From Thalassospira alkalitolerans (GTDB taxonomy: Bacteria > Pseudomonadota > Alphaproteobacteria > Rhodospirillales > Thalassospiraceae): a stretch of DNA of 64,000 nt. Below, piece after piece: positions 9,093 to 18,561 of the stretch. The notes under the pieces are model-generated. The model searched no databases, was not told the origin of the DNA, and was given only the letters and a program-made list of their open reading frames with translations. Numbering within the stretch: position 1 is the first letter of the stretch; each line of letters opens with the position of its first letter. A program made the translations under genes and the position numbers. The stretch is taken from contig NZ_JFKB01000003.1 in assembly GCF_002115745.1 (NCBI RefSeq), positions 124,001 to 188,000 of the forward strand. The letters run 5' to 3'.

Positions 9093-9767
9093 ATGATCTC
9101 GCTTGAAAATGTCACTGTCGAATTTGATCAGCGTCGTGTGCTTGACGATATTTCAGTGACCCTTGCAGAAAAGCGGATCGGCATCATCGGGGCGAATGGA
9201 TCCGGCAAAAGCACCTTTGCCCGACTGTTGAACGGGCTTCAGACCGCTACATCGGGAACTGTGCGCATTGATGATTTCGATGCCGCGCATGATGGTCGCA
9301 AACTGCGCCGTCATGTTGGTTTTGTTTTTCAAAACCCGGATAATCAGATTGTCTATCCGGTGGTCGAAGAAGACCTTGCCTTTGGCCTGAAGTCGCTGAA
9401 ACTTCCCAAAGCCGAAATTGATCGCCGCATTGATGATATCCTTGCGCGCTATGGCCTTTTTGAATATCGCAGCCATCCCAGCCATTTGTTAAGCGGTGGC
9501 CAGAAACAGCTTTTGGCGATTTCGGGCGTTTTGGTGATGGCACCGCGCTATATCATTTTTGATGAACCAACGACGCTGCTTGATCTGCGCAATCGCAACC
9601 GGGTTGAACGCGCGATTGCCGAACTGGATCAAACCGTGATCACGGTATCGCATGATCTTGATCTGATTGCCGATTATGATCGGGTGCTGGTGTTTGAAAA
9701 CGGCAAAATTGCTGTTGATGACACACCGGCCAATGCCATTCCGAAATATCGCAAGATGATGGCATGA
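9093..9767 (+). CDS. bioM: Biotin ECF transporter ATPase BioM
   Basis: A 224-residue ABC ATPase of the ECF (CbiO/BioM) type: Walker [16 protein letters not shown]-loop [19 protein letters not shown] (typical of ECF ATPases), signature [14 protein letters not shown], Walker [14 protein letters not shown]-loop VSHDLDLI. It energises BioY-dependent biotin uptake together with BioN. I choose ATG 9093; upstream TTG 9078 and GTG 9087 are in frame but lack support. The stop overlaps the bioN start (ATGA at 9764-9767). Confidence 0.9.
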   Translation: MISLENVTVEFDQRRVLDDISVTLAEKRIGIIGANGSGKSTFARLLNGLQTATSGTVRIDDFDAAHDGRKLRRHVGFVFQNPDNQIVYPVVEEDLAFGLKSLKLPKAEIDRRIDDILARYGLFEYRSHPSHLLSGGQKQLLAISGVLVMAPRYIIFDEPTTLLDLRNRNRVERAIAELDQTVITVSHDLDLIADYDRVLVFENGKIAVDDTPANAIPKYRKMMA

Positions 9768-10366
9768 TCGCGGGTCTTTACATCGATGGCCATTCTGCCC
9801 TGCATCGCGCGCAAGCCGGGCTTAAGGTGCTGGCGCTTATCGCGTTGGGCACTGGTGTTTTCCTGATTTCCGATTGGCCGGTTCTGGGGGGCGTGCTGAT
9901 CACGGTTCTGGCGCTGTACCCGGTATCGGGGTTTGGCCCCAAGATCCTTTGGGCGCAGATCAAGCCGATGATCTGGCTGTTGATCCTGTTTTTTGTCGTG
10001 CAGCTTTGGCTCAATGATTGGCAGGCTGGGCTTGTGGTGATTTTGCGCCTTGCGGGTATTGTACTATTTGCCGGGCTTGTCACCCTGACCACCAAAACAT
10101 CCGATATGCTGGCCGCCCTTGAACGCGCCCTGATGCCGCTAGCGCGGTTTGGGGTTAACCCTGAAAAGGTCAGTCTGGCGTTTTCGATGGTGCTGCGCTT
10201 TATCCCGGTGATTGCTCATGTTGGTCATGAAATCCGCGATGCCCAGCGCGCGCGGGGGCTTGATAAATCAATCATCGCCCTGATCGTGCCGTTGATCATA
10301 CGTACCCTTAAAATGGCCGATGACGTTGCCGATGCGATTGAAGCACGAAGCTTTGATCCGGAATAA
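9764..10366 (+). CDS. bioN: Biotin ECF transporter T component BioN
   Basis: A 200-residue membrane protein of the CbiQ/EcfT family with four to five membrane segments. It carries the coupling-helix motif near the C-terminus in the form QRARGLD (family consensus Ala-Arg-Gly) and EARSFDPE at the very end. It links the BioM ATPase to BioY. Overlaps bioM by 4 bases, so they are one translational unit. Confidence 0.9.
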   Translation: MIAGLYIDGHSALHRAQAGLKVLALIALGTGVFLISDWPVLGGVLITVLALYPVSGFGPKILWAQIKPMIWLLILFFVVQLWLNDWQAGLVVILRLAGIVLFAGLVTLTTKTSDMLAALERALMPLARFGVNPEKVSLAFSMVLRFIPVIAHVGHEIRDAQRARGLDKSIIALIVPLIIRTLKMADDVADAIEARSFDPE

Positions 10367-10395
10367 TCCCCGATATTTGGCGTGGATAAAAAGAA

Positions 10396-10434
10396 ACCCG
10401 ACACGCGATCCGATAAAAATCATGTGCCGGGTTG
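10396..10434. terminator. Possible bidirectional terminator between bioN and fghA
   Basis: An imperfect dyad AACCCGACAC / GTGCCGGGTT (one mismatch) separated by about 19 bases lies between the convergent bioN (+) and S-formylglutathione hydrolase (-) genes. The long loop and lack of a T run make this only a candidate. Confidence 0.35.
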
Positions 10435-10474
10435 AAGACCGCTTGGGTGCGGATTTCGGTATGATGCCTTGACC

Positions 10475-11332
10475 TCAGGCGATGCCAAGATGCCAGGCGT
10501 GGAACCGCAGATGGTCCTGAATGAAGCTTGTGATGAAGTAATAGCTATGGTCATAGCCTTCATGCATGCGCAGGTTCAGCGGATAGTTGACCTGACTGGC
10601 CGCGGCAAACAGGGTATCGGGTTTTAGCTGTTCGGTCAGGAAGCCATCCGCATCGCCCTGATCGACAAGGGCCGGGGTTTGGCTATCTTTACTGATGGCA
10701 AGTTTCATCAGTTCCGAACTATCCCAGGCTTTCCAGTTTGATTTGTCCGTGCCCAGATAATTGCCCAGCGCCTTTTGGCCCCACGGGCAATTGATCGGGT
10801 TTGCAATCGGGGCAAAAGCGGTAACCGATTTAAACATGCCGGGATTGCGAAGCGCCATCATCAACGCGCCATGCCCGCCCATGGAATGGCCGGAAATCAC
10901 CGTATCATCAGAAATCGGAAAATGATCGCGGACAAGGGCCGGAAGTTCCTTGGTGATGTAGTCATACATGCGGTAATTGCGCGCCCACGGGTCTTGTGTC
11001 GCGTTAACATAAAACCCTGCCCCCTTGCCAAAATCATAGGCTTCGTCGGGATCATCGGGAACGTGATCGCCGCGTGGGCTGGTATCAGGGGCGACAATGG
11101 CAATGCCAAGTTCGCTTGCAGTGCGAAACGCAGCGGCCTTTTGCATGAAGTTTTCATCCGTGCAGGTCAGCCCCGATAACCAATACATCACCGGCACACG
11201 GTTGCCGGTTCCGGCCTGACGCGGCAGGAAAATGGCAAACCGCATATCGCAGCCCAGAACATCGGAACGATGGGTGTATTGCTTGTGCCAGCCGCCAAAG
11301 ACCTTGTTGCTGGATGAATTTTCAATGCCCAT
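10475..11332 (-). CDS. fghA: S-formylglutathione hydrolase
   Basis: A 285-residue esterase-D family alpha/beta hydrolase that cleaves S-formylglutathione to formate and glutathione, the second step of glutathione-dependent formaldehyde oxidation. The nucleophile elbow GHSMGGHGA places Ser150; Asp228 (ALVDQGD) and His262 (EGYDHSYYF) complete the triad. YWLSGLTCTDENFMQKAAAFR is the family hallmark. AGGAG lies about 8 bases before the ATG. Located 73 bases downstream of the formaldehyde dehydrogenase gene on the same strand, with a long hairpin between them. Confidence 0.95.
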   Translation of the reverse strand: MGIENSSSNKVFGGWHKQYTHRSDVLGCDMRFAIFLPRQAGTGNRVPVMYWLSGLTCTDENFMQKAAAFRTASELGIAIVAPDTSPRGDHVPDDPDEAYDFGKGAGFYVNATQDPWARNYRMYDYITKELPALVRDHFPISDDTVISGHSMGGHGALMMALRNPGMFKSVTAFAPIANPINCPWGQKALGNYLGTDKSNWKAWDSSELMKLAISKDSQTPALVDQGDADGFLTEQLKPDTLFAAASQVNYPLNLRMHEGYDHSYYFITSFIQDHLRFHAWHLGIA

Positions 11333-11347
11333 GTTTTATCTCCTATT

Positions 11348-11384
11348 CATCCATTATTTCGGAATTAAACCGAAATAATGGATG
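11348..11384. repeat. Perfect 15-bp hairpin between adhC and fghA
   Basis: CATCCATTATTTCGG at 11348-11362 is exactly mirrored at 11370-11384, with a 7-base AT loop. It lies in the 73-base intercistronic gap. It is not followed by a T tract on either strand, so it is more like an mRNA-processing or stability element, or an operator, than a terminator. Inference. Confidence 0.6.
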
Positions 11385-11405
11385 TTATTCGTAAAAATAC
11401 CGGGC

Positions 11406-12593
<1,188 letters not shown>

Positions 12594-12657
12594 TTATTTG
12601 TTTCTGCACTCATGATAATCCGGTGATTTCGTAAATAACTTTTACTGTGGTGTAATA

Positions 12658-13533
12658 ATGAATGCATGGGATGGGATCAGCGAATTTGTCGCCGTGACGG
12701 AACGCCAAAGCTTTACTCGTGCTGCAAATCAGCTTGGCATTTCAGTTGCGCAGGTCAGCCGCCAGATCACAGCACTCGAGGCAAAGTTGGGCGTGCAACT
12801 GTTTTACCGCACCACGCGCAAGGTCAGCGCGACCGAAGCCGGGCAGGTCTATTATCAGCATTGCCGTCAATTGCTTGATGGGCTTCAGGACGCTGAACGC
12901 GCCATCGGCACGTTAACGCAATTACCGCGCGGCAAGCTGAAGCTGACCGCCCCGACCACATACGGCGAAACCGTGATCGCCCCGCTGGTCAATGATTTCG
13001 TCGCCCGCTATCCCGAGCTTGAAGTCCAGTGCCGCTTTAGCAATCAGAAACTTGATCTGGTACTCGAAGGCTATGACATGGCCATTCGTCTGGGGCGGCT
13101 TGACAGCACACCGGGTAGCATGATGAGCCAGCAGCTTTCGACACGACGGCTTTATGTCTGTGCGGCCCCATCCTATCTTTCCAAACGCGGCGAGCCGCAT
13201 TCGCTTTCGGAACTCGCCCGCCATAACTGCCTTGTCGGCACGCTGGATTACTGGCGGTTTGAAGAAGACGGCCGCGAACGCAATATCCGCATCCACGGCA
13301 GCATTCACGCCAATAGCGGGCAGGCGCTTGTTGATGCGGCGCGCAAGGGCATCGGTATTGTTCAGCTACCCGATTATTACGTCGATCCGTGGATCGCCAG
13401 CGGCGATTTGATCCCGGTCCTGACCCGATATCAACCTTCTGACGAAGGCATCTGGGCGCTGTATCCGACCAACCGGCATCTGTCGCCCAAGATCAGGATG
13501 CTGGTCGAACATCTTGGGCGGTATTTGGGGTAG
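12658..13533 (+). CDS. LysR-family transcriptional regulator
   Basis: A 291-residue LTTR. N-terminal winged HTH about residues 1-60 (QSFTRAANQLGISVAQVSRQITALEAKLGVQLFYRTTRK), linker helix, then a substrate-binding-like effector domain from about residue 90. It belongs by feel to the group with PRGKLKLTAPTTYGE after the linker. Divergently transcribed from adhC with 127 bases between; LTTRs usually bind such shared intergenic regions, so it probably controls the formaldehyde genes. The effector is unknown. Confidence 0.88.
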   Translation: MNAWDGISEFVAVTERQSFTRAANQLGISVAQVSRQITALEAKLGVQLFYRTTRKVSATEAGQVYYQHCRQLLDGLQDAERAIGTLTQLPRGKLKLTAPTTYGETVIAPLVNDFVARYPELEVQCRFSNQKLDLVLEGYDMAIRLGRLDSTPGSMMSQQLSTRRLYVCAAPSYLSKRGEPHSLSELARHNCLVGTLDYWRFEEDGRERNIRIHGSIHANSGQALVDAARKGIGIVQLPDYYVDPWIASGDLIPVLTRYQPSDEGIWALYPTNRHLSPKIRMLVEHLGRYLG

Positions 13534-13561
13534 TTGTGAAGTGCATGTATAAGGTCTATCC

Positions 13562-14512
13562 TTGATTGAAATTTATTATTTCTTTGAGGGATGGCGCGTG
13601 GGGAAATTTGTGGGGTTTCGGCAAGCCATAACTTTGCTGTTAGATAAATGTGGAAATAATCCGTTTCGGTTTTCCATAGGAGTTTTTGTCTTCGGAGTCG
13701 TTCTTTCTGTCATTCTATATTTCTCTGACGACAGGCTCAAGGATGGTTACTTCAGTGGTATCTTCGTTGAATTTGCCGGGATGCTTTTCGATATTGCGGT
13801 TTTTGGTTTGTTAATTGCTTTTCTTACGCAGCGACGTTCCGTTCGAATCGAAATTGAACGGCTTCAGGAAATTATTGACGATTTTAAAAAATGGCAGAGT
13901 GAGGAAGCAAAGTTTCGGATTGCAGGCGCAATAAGGCGTATTAACAAGCTTGGACAAACGAAAATCGATTTTCGTGGAATTATCTTATCTGATTTTGTAT
14001 TCGCATTTCATGGGATCAAGAATTTAAATGGTTCAGTGTTTGCTGCTGGGCATAGATTTGACGATGAGAAGTCTTCGGGGACGGTACTAACCAACGTCAG
14101 TTTTCGAGATGTTTGTGCAAAAGAATGCGATTTTTCAGTGAATGCGGCTGCACCATTCCTTGATGGTTTGAGGGGGGTTAACTTAGACTTTTTTAATGCT
14201 CAGGTTGGTGGTTCGAAATTTGAAAATGCGAACTTGGAATGGGACAGTGTGCGTGTTGATCTTGAGGATTGGGGAGAATTTGTATCTGAAGATGATGAAG
14301 ATCAGGGTATTTACATTCAAACTTACTTTCCTGCATTCGATAGAGCGGATTTAGATAAGGTAAGTTTTGTCGGTTCAAGGCTTAAGTGCGCTGATTTCCG
14401 GGGGGCCAAAAATATAATGAATGCCGATTTTACGGGTGTTTGCGGCCTCGACACTTGTTTCTTTGATGAGGGTGTGCTGGATTCTATTTTAGAGAAGCGT
14501 AATCAGAAATGA
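13562..14512 (+). CDS. Hypothetical membrane protein with pentapeptide-like repeats
   Basis: I do not recognise a named family for the whole protein (316 residues). Two hydrophobic segments lie near residues 36-55 and 70-90 (FSIGVFVFGVVLSVILYF; GMLFDIAVFGLLIAFL), then a charged helix, then a C-terminal half with scattered A(D/N)LXX-like pentapeptides (FENANLEWDSV, DRADLDKVSF, KCADFRGAKN, MNADFTGV), the start of a pentapeptide beta-helix. Base use is clearly more AT-rich than the neighbours, and codons such as ATA and TTA appear, suggesting recent acquisition. The start is uncertain: TTG 13562 or GTG 13598, which has GAGGG 7 bases upstream. It ends inside a terminator stem. Confidence 0.7.
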   Translation: MIEIYYFFEGWRVGKFVGFRQAITLLLDKCGNNPFRFSIGVFVFGVVLSVILYFSDDRLKDGYFSGIFVEFAGMLFDIAVFGLLIAFLTQRRSVRIEIERLQEIIDDFKKWQSEEAKFRIAGAIRRINKLGQTKIDFRGIILSDFVFAFHGIKNLNGSVFAAGHRFDDEKSSGTVLTNVSFRDVCAKECDFSVNAAAPFLDGLRGVNLDFFNAQVGGSKFENANLEWDSVRVDLEDWGEFVSEDDEDQGIYIQTYFPAFDRADLDKVSFVGSRLKCADFRGAKNIMNADFTGVCGLDTCFFDEGVLDSILEKRNQK

Positions 14513-14550
14513 GGGCATCTAACCGCTGCCCTCATCTATTTCTGTATTTT
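14509..14550 (+). terminator. Intrinsic terminator after the pentapeptide gene
   Basis: Stem ATGAGGGCA / TGCCCTCAT (14509-14517 with 14527-14535), 9-base loop, then a T-rich tail CTATTTCTGTATTTT. It overlaps the stop codon and lies against the end of the convergent bdhA gene. Confidence 0.6.
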
Positions 14551-15331
14551 ACTGCGCCGTCCAGCCGCCATCAACCGACATATGCGTCCCCGTCATCTGG
14601 CTTGCTGCGTCGGAACACAGGAACAGGGCGGTTTGGCCGATTTGTTCCGGGGTGACGAATTGTTTGGACGGGTGTTTGTCCGAAACCAAGTTGGTTGCGG
14701 CTTCTTCGATGGAAATATCGGCTTCCTTGGCTTTGGCTTCGATCTGGCGTTCGACCAGTTCGGTGCGCACCCAGCCGGGGCAAATTGAATTGGCTGTGAT
14801 GCCGCTTTCAGCGGTTTCAAGGGCGGTGACCTTGGTCAGGCCCATGATACCGTGTTTGGCCGCGACATAGGCGGCCTTTTGCACCGAGGCGACAAGGCCA
14901 TGCGCCGAGGCGGTATTGATGATCCGGCCCCAGTTGCGTTGCTTCATATAGGGCAGGGCAAAACGGATGGTGTGAAAGGCCGAGGTCAGGTTGATCGCAA
15001 TAATCGCATCCCATTTTTCCGGCGGGAAATCTTCGATCAGGGCGGTGTACTGAATACCTGCATTATTGATCAGGATATCAACGCCGCCGAATTTTGCCGC
15101 CGCATCCTTCATCATTGCTTCGATCTGATCGGGCTTGGACAGGTCCGCACCGTTATAATGCGCCGTCACGCCAAATTCGGTTTCAAGCGATGTGCGGGTG
15201 GCCTCAATCGCGTCTTTGTCGCCAAAGCCGTTCAGCATCACATCCGCCCCGGCCCCGGCAAGGGCCTTTGCCATGGCAAGTCCGATGCCGCTGGTTGATC
15301 CGGTTACAAGTGCGCGTTTACCTGTCAGCAT
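14549..15331 (-). CDS. bdhA: 3-hydroxybutyrate dehydrogenase
   Basis: A 260-residue short-chain dehydrogenase interconverting 3-hydroxybutyrate and acetoacetate with NAD, used in polyhydroxybutyrate breakdown. TGSTSGIG cofactor motif at 10-17, NNAG at 89-92, catalytic Ser142, Tyr155 and Lys159 (YVAAK). NSICPGWVRTELVERQIEAKA and KQFVTPEQIGQ are typical of bacterial D-3-hydroxybutyrate dehydrogenases. ATG 15331 has GGAGAA just upstream; the frame continues to 15472 but with no family similarity. Confidence 0.92.
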   Translation of the reverse strand: MLTGKRALVTGSTSGIGLAMAKALAGAGADVMLNGFGDKDAIEATRTSLETEFGVTAHYNGADLSKPDQIEAMMKDAAAKFGGVDILINNAGIQYTALIEDFPPEKWDAIIAINLTSAFHTIRFALPYMKQRNWGRIINTASAHGLVASVQKAAYVAAKHGIMGLTKVTALETAESGITANSICPGWVRTELVERQIEAKAKEADISIEEAATNLVSDKHPSKQFVTPEQIGQTALFLCSDAASQMTGTHMSVDGGWTAQ

Positions 15332-15413
15332 GATGTTTCTCCCTGTGGGGTGAGGAGTTGATCCTCTTGTTAAGTTAGTCAGATCATGCCGCACTGCAAT
15401 GAAGGTGGCAAGA

Positions 15414-17045
15414 TTAACCGCTGATGCCGTATTTGCGAAGCTTGCGCGCGACTGCTGTATGCGACAGGCCAAGCCGTTCGGCCAGTTTGCGTGAGCTGGG
15501 ATAATCCGGATACAGCCGCGTCAGCATTTCACGTTCCAGCATATCCATGCCCGCGCCAAAGCTTTCCTGTGCCATGGCGATGCTGATGGGGTCAGGCGAT
15601 GCGTGGGCCTTTGATCCGATTTTGGTTGCGCCGGTGGTGTCGGCTTCGATGAAGGTTTCGGTGGCTGGGGCGCCAAATGTGCCACTGGCCGCTGTGCTGA
15701 GGTCGCGCGCGGTCAGGATATCACCATCCAAAAGCGCAACTGCGCGAAACAGGATGTTTTCCAATTCGCGCACATTGCCGGGCCAATCGTGGTGTGTAAG
15801 CCAGGAAAGGGCATCTTTGGCAATGCGCGGCGCGTCACGTTCCGTTTGCCGGGCGGTGCGGGTGACGAAATAATCGGCGAGTTCACCAATGTCTTCGCGC
15901 CGGTCGCGGAGCGGCGGCAAGGTAATGCCAAGCACGTTAAGCCGGAAATAAAGGTCCTCACGGAATGTGCCCTGATGCGACATGGTTTCAAGATCGCGGT
16001 TGGTTGCACTGATGATGCGGACATCAACGGCAATTTCATCGGTGCCGCCGACGCGCCGAAACCGGCCATCTTGTAAAACGCGGAGCAGTTTCGCCTGCAA
16101 ATACGGGGTTAATTCGCCAATTTCATCCAAAAACAACGTGCCGCCATCGGCGAGTTCAAGCAAACCCGGCTTGCCACCGCGTCGTGCGCTGGTAAACGCC
16201 CCGGCGGCATAGCCAAACAGCTCGCTTTCGGCCAAGCCTTCGGGCATGGCGGCACAGTTTAGCGCCAGAAACGGTTGATCGGCGCGGTTGCTTGCCCGGT
16301 GGCAGGCGCGGGCGAAAAGTTCCTTGCCGGTGCCGGTTTCGCCAAGGATCAAAAGCGGCGCATCCACTGATGCCAACCGTTTTGCATGTGCCTTGATCCG
16401 GCCCATGATTTTGCTGTCACCGATAATGTCGTCAAACTCGGTATGGCTGCGATCCTGAAGTGCCGTCATTACCCGGCCAAGCCGTGCGGCCCGGTGAAAA
16501 ACCATTACCCCGCCCCATGGGGCGTCATCGGCGCTATCCGTGCCATCATCAACATGGCCAATTGGTTCGACCTGCAATAAATAGGTCTGCCCGCCCAGGA
16601 TGACTTCGCGTTCGGGCAGGCGGAACTGGCTTTGGCGTAAATCGTTAATATCCGGATCGGTCAGGAAATCCGAAAGAGGCCGGTCGCGCAGTGGTGCATC
16701 CGGTGATCCGGCAATATCCTGGGCGGCGGGATTGGCCTGTGCGATCAAGCCGCTGGCATCAACTGCAATTACCGGATCGCCAAGCGCGGCCAGCGTCGCA
16801 TGCAGCAAGGCACGTCGGCGTTCGGTCGGCAGTCGATCAATCGGGGTAACGGCACTAACACCGGGTAATTGCAGCAATCGATGGGTTACCAAGGCAAACC
16901 GATCACTGCGAAGCCCCGGTATATCGGCAAAAATATGATGGGTTGTGACTTCGAAGGTGCGGATGTCGAGTTTGAAATCCGTCAGGACGTTCACAACGTC
17001 GCGCGTGATGCCAAGCCGGTTCTCGCCCGTGATCTCAAATCGCAT
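15414..17045 (-). CDS. TyrR-like regulator (ACT-PAS-AAA+-HTH)
   Basis: A 543-residue regulator. ACT domain about 1-65 (amino-acid sensing), PAS about 75-135, AAA+ domain about 205-430 with Walker A GETGTGKE at 235-242 and Walker B GGTLFLDEIGE, and a C-terminal HTH (KLAERLGLSHTAVARKLRKYGI) about 515-542. This order matches TyrR of enterobacteria. The sigma-54 contact loop reads GAFTSA (282-287) instead of GAFTGA. It is divergent from methionine gamma-lyase; the start codon is only 3 bases from the first of three TyrR-box-like sequences, implying autoregulation. I infer that it senses an aromatic or sulfur amino acid and controls the lyase. Confidence 0.88.
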   Translation of the reverse strand: MRFEITGENRLGITRDVVNVLTDFKLDIRTFEVTTHHIFADIPGLRSDRFALVTHRLLQLPGVSAVTPIDRLPTERRRALLHATLAALGDPVIAVDASGLIAQANPAAQDIAGSPDAPLRDRPLSDFLTDPDINDLRQSQFRLPEREVILGGQTYLLQVEPIGHVDDGTDSADDAPWGGVMVFHRAARLGRVMTALQDRSHTEFDDIIGDSKIMGRIKAHAKRLASVDAPLLILGETGTGKELFARACHRASNRADQPFLALNCAAMPEGLAESELFGYAAGAFTSARRGGKPGLLELADGGTLFLDEIGELTPYLQAKLLRVLQDGRFRRVGGTDEIAVDVRIISATNRDLETMSHQGTFREDLYFRLNVLGITLPPLRDRREDIGELADYFVTRTARQTERDAPRIAKDALSWLTHHDWPGNVRELENILFRAVALLDGDILTARDLSTAASGTFGAPATETFIEADTTGATKIGSKAHASPDPISIAMAQESFGAGMDMLEREMLTRLYPDYPSSRKLAERLGLSHTAVARKLRKYGISG

Positions 17046-17048
17046 GAC

Positions 17049-17066
17049 TGTACCAAAAAGTTTACA
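17049..17066. promoter_or_regulatory. TyrR-box-like site 1
   Basis: TGTACC-AAAAAG-TTTACA fits the known TyrR operator consensus TGTAAA-N6-TTTACA, keeping the essential outer G and C. It begins 3 bases upstream of the regulator start codon. Confidence 0.6.
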
Positions 17067-17067
17067 C

Positions 17068-17085
17068 TGTATCGAAAAGTATACA
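17068..17085. promoter_or_regulatory. TyrR-box-like site 2
   Basis: TGTATC-GAAAAG-TATACA, a weaker match to the TyrR consensus, directly adjacent (1-base gap) to site 1. Paired strong and weak boxes on the DNA are how E. coli TyrR assembles as a hexamer. Confidence 0.5.
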
Positions 17086-17143
17086 GACCTAACCCGCTGT
17101 TTTCCAGTGATTTTACCAAAGGGACTGGTGTGATGTGGATGTG

Positions 17144-17161
17144 TGTAAACTTAAGTTTACA
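17144..17161. promoter_or_regulatory. TyrR-box-like site 3, perfect match
   Basis: TGTAAACTTAAGTTTACA is a perfect 18-bp palindrome and an exact match to TGTAAA-N6-TTTACA; the symmetry extends to 17142-17163. It lies about 55 bases upstream of the sigma-54-type -24 element of the lyase gene, a normal enhancer distance. Confidence 0.7.
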
Positions 17162-17214
17162 CATGGCAATGGCGAGATTTCGCTAAGCTATTGAAAATGA
17201 AAGATTTTTATTTC

Positions 17215-17230
17215 TGGCATGGGCTTTGCG
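17215..17230 (+). promoter_or_regulatory. Sigma-54 promoter match upstream of methionine gamma-lyase
   Basis: TGGCAT-N5-TTGCG agrees with the sigma-54 consensus TGGCAC-N5-TTGCA at the invariant -24 GG and -12 GC, which are separated by exactly 10 bases (GG 17216-17217, GC 17228-17229). Transcription would start near 17241, about 30 bases before the lyase ATG. Confidence 0.65.
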
Positions 17231-17269
17231 GAGGTTAAGGCAGAACACTTTAAATTACGGGAGATTTCC

Positions 17270-18487
17270 ATGTCTGATTTGCGCAATACAAAATCCGGTT
17301 TCGCCACCCGCGCCATCCATCATGGATATAACCCGCAAAGCCATAATGGCGCGTTGAACCCGCCGGTTTATATGTCTTCGACCTTTGCCTTTGAAACCGC
17401 CGAACAGGGTGGGCGGATGTTTGCCGGTGAAGAACAGGGCTTTATCTATTCGCGCATTGGCAACCCGACGCTGGCGCTGCTTGAAAGCCGCCTTGCGGTG
17501 CTTGAAGGCGGCGAAACGGCCGTTGCGACCGCATCGGGCATGGGGGCAATCACATCGGTTTTCTGGACCTTTATTGCGCCGGGTGACGAGATCATTGTCG
17601 ATCGCACCTTATATGGCTGCACATTTGCCTTTTTCCGGCATGGTTTGGAAAAGTTTGGCATCAAGCACACTCATGTCGATCTGACCGATCCGAAAAACCT
17701 TGAAGCGGCGATTTCGGACAAGACCAAGATTGTCTATTTCGAAACCCCGGCAAACCCGAATATGCGCCTTGTCGATATCGAAGCGATTTCCGAAATCGCC
17801 CATCAACATGGCGCCAAGGTCGTAGTCGATAACACCTATTGCACACCGTATTTACAGCGCCCGATTGAACTGGGGGCGGATATTGTTGTCCATTCGGCAA
17901 CCAAATATCTTGGTGGGCATGGTGATCTTATGGCGGGTGCTGTGATTGGCGGTGCCGAAGATATGGAACAGGTGCGCTTGGTTGGGCTCAAAGACATGAC
18001 CGGGGCGGTTTTGTCGCCCCAAGATGCCAACCTTGTGATGCGCGGCCTTAAAACGCTTGAACTGCGGATGGAACGTCATTGTGACAATGCCGAGAAAATC
18101 GCCGATTTTCTTGAAAACCATCCAAAGGTCGACCGCGTTTTCTATCCCGGCCTTAAAAGTTTTGATCAGCATGATCTGGCCAAAAAACAGATGGCCCGCT
18201 TTGGCGGCATGATCGCGTTTGAGCTTAAAGGCGGGATCGAAGAAGGCCGTAAACTGATGAACGGCCTTAACATGATCACGCGCGCGGTCAGCCTTGGCGA
18301 TGCCGAAACCCTGATCCAGCATCCGGCATCGATGACCCATTCGACCTATACGCCCGAAGAGCGCGCCGAGTATCAGATCACCGATGGCCTGATCCGTCTG
18401 TCGGCCGGGCTTGAAAGCATCGACGATATTCTGGCCGATCTGGAACAGGCGCTGGATGGCGATCAGATGGCGATTGCGGCAGAGTAA
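17270..18487 (+). CDS. mdeA: Methionine gamma-lyase
   Basis: A 405-residue PLP enzyme of the Cys/Met metabolism family, splitting L-methionine into methanethiol, 2-oxobutyrate and ammonia. PLP lysine is Lys212 (HSATKYLGGHGD); SRIGNPTLALLE binds the cofactor phosphate of the neighbouring subunit. Cys117 in the active-site loop LYGCTFAF corresponds to the Cys that distinguishes methionine gamma-lyases from cystathionine gamma-synthases and lyases. ATG 17270 follows GGGAGA; the frame is open from 17219, but that part overlaps the predicted promoter. Control by the divergent TyrR-like protein and sigma-54 is inferred from the sites upstream. An o-acetylhomoserine or cystathionine lyase is less likely. 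Confidence 0.9.
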   Translation: MSDLRNTKSGFATRAIHHGYNPQSHNGALNPPVYMSSTFAFETAEQGGRMFAGEEQGFIYSRIGNPTLALLESRLAVLEGGETAVATASGMGAITSVFWTFIAPGDEIIVDRTLYGCTFAFFRHGLEKFGIKHTHVDLTDPKNLEAAISDKTKIVYFETPANPNMRLVDIEAISEIAHQHGAKVVVDNTYCTPYLQRPIELGADIVVHSATKYLGGHGDLMAGAVIGGAEDMEQVRLVGLKDMTGAVLSPQDANLVMRGLKTLELRMERHCDNAEKIADFLENHPKVDRVFYPGLKSFDQHDLAKKQMARFGGMIAFELKGGIEEGRKLMNGLNMITRAVSLGDAETLIQHPASMTHSTYTPEERAEYQITDGLIRLSAGLESIDDILADLEQALDGDQMAIAAE

Positions 18488-18505
18488 TCACAACATCAAG
18501 TTTTT

Positions 18506-18545
18506 CTGGCCCGCCCGGTTTTGCCGGGCGGGCCAGTGTGATTTT
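18506..18545 (+). terminator. Terminator hairpin after methionine gamma-lyase
   Basis: A perfect 13-bp stem, CTGGCCCGCCCGG (18506-18518) with its complement at 18524-18536, and a 5-base loop, followed by TGTGATTTTG. It lies between the convergent lyase and binding-protein genes and may act in both directions. Confidence 0.7.
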
Positions 18546-18561
18546 GTGCGAAGCGCGGTGC

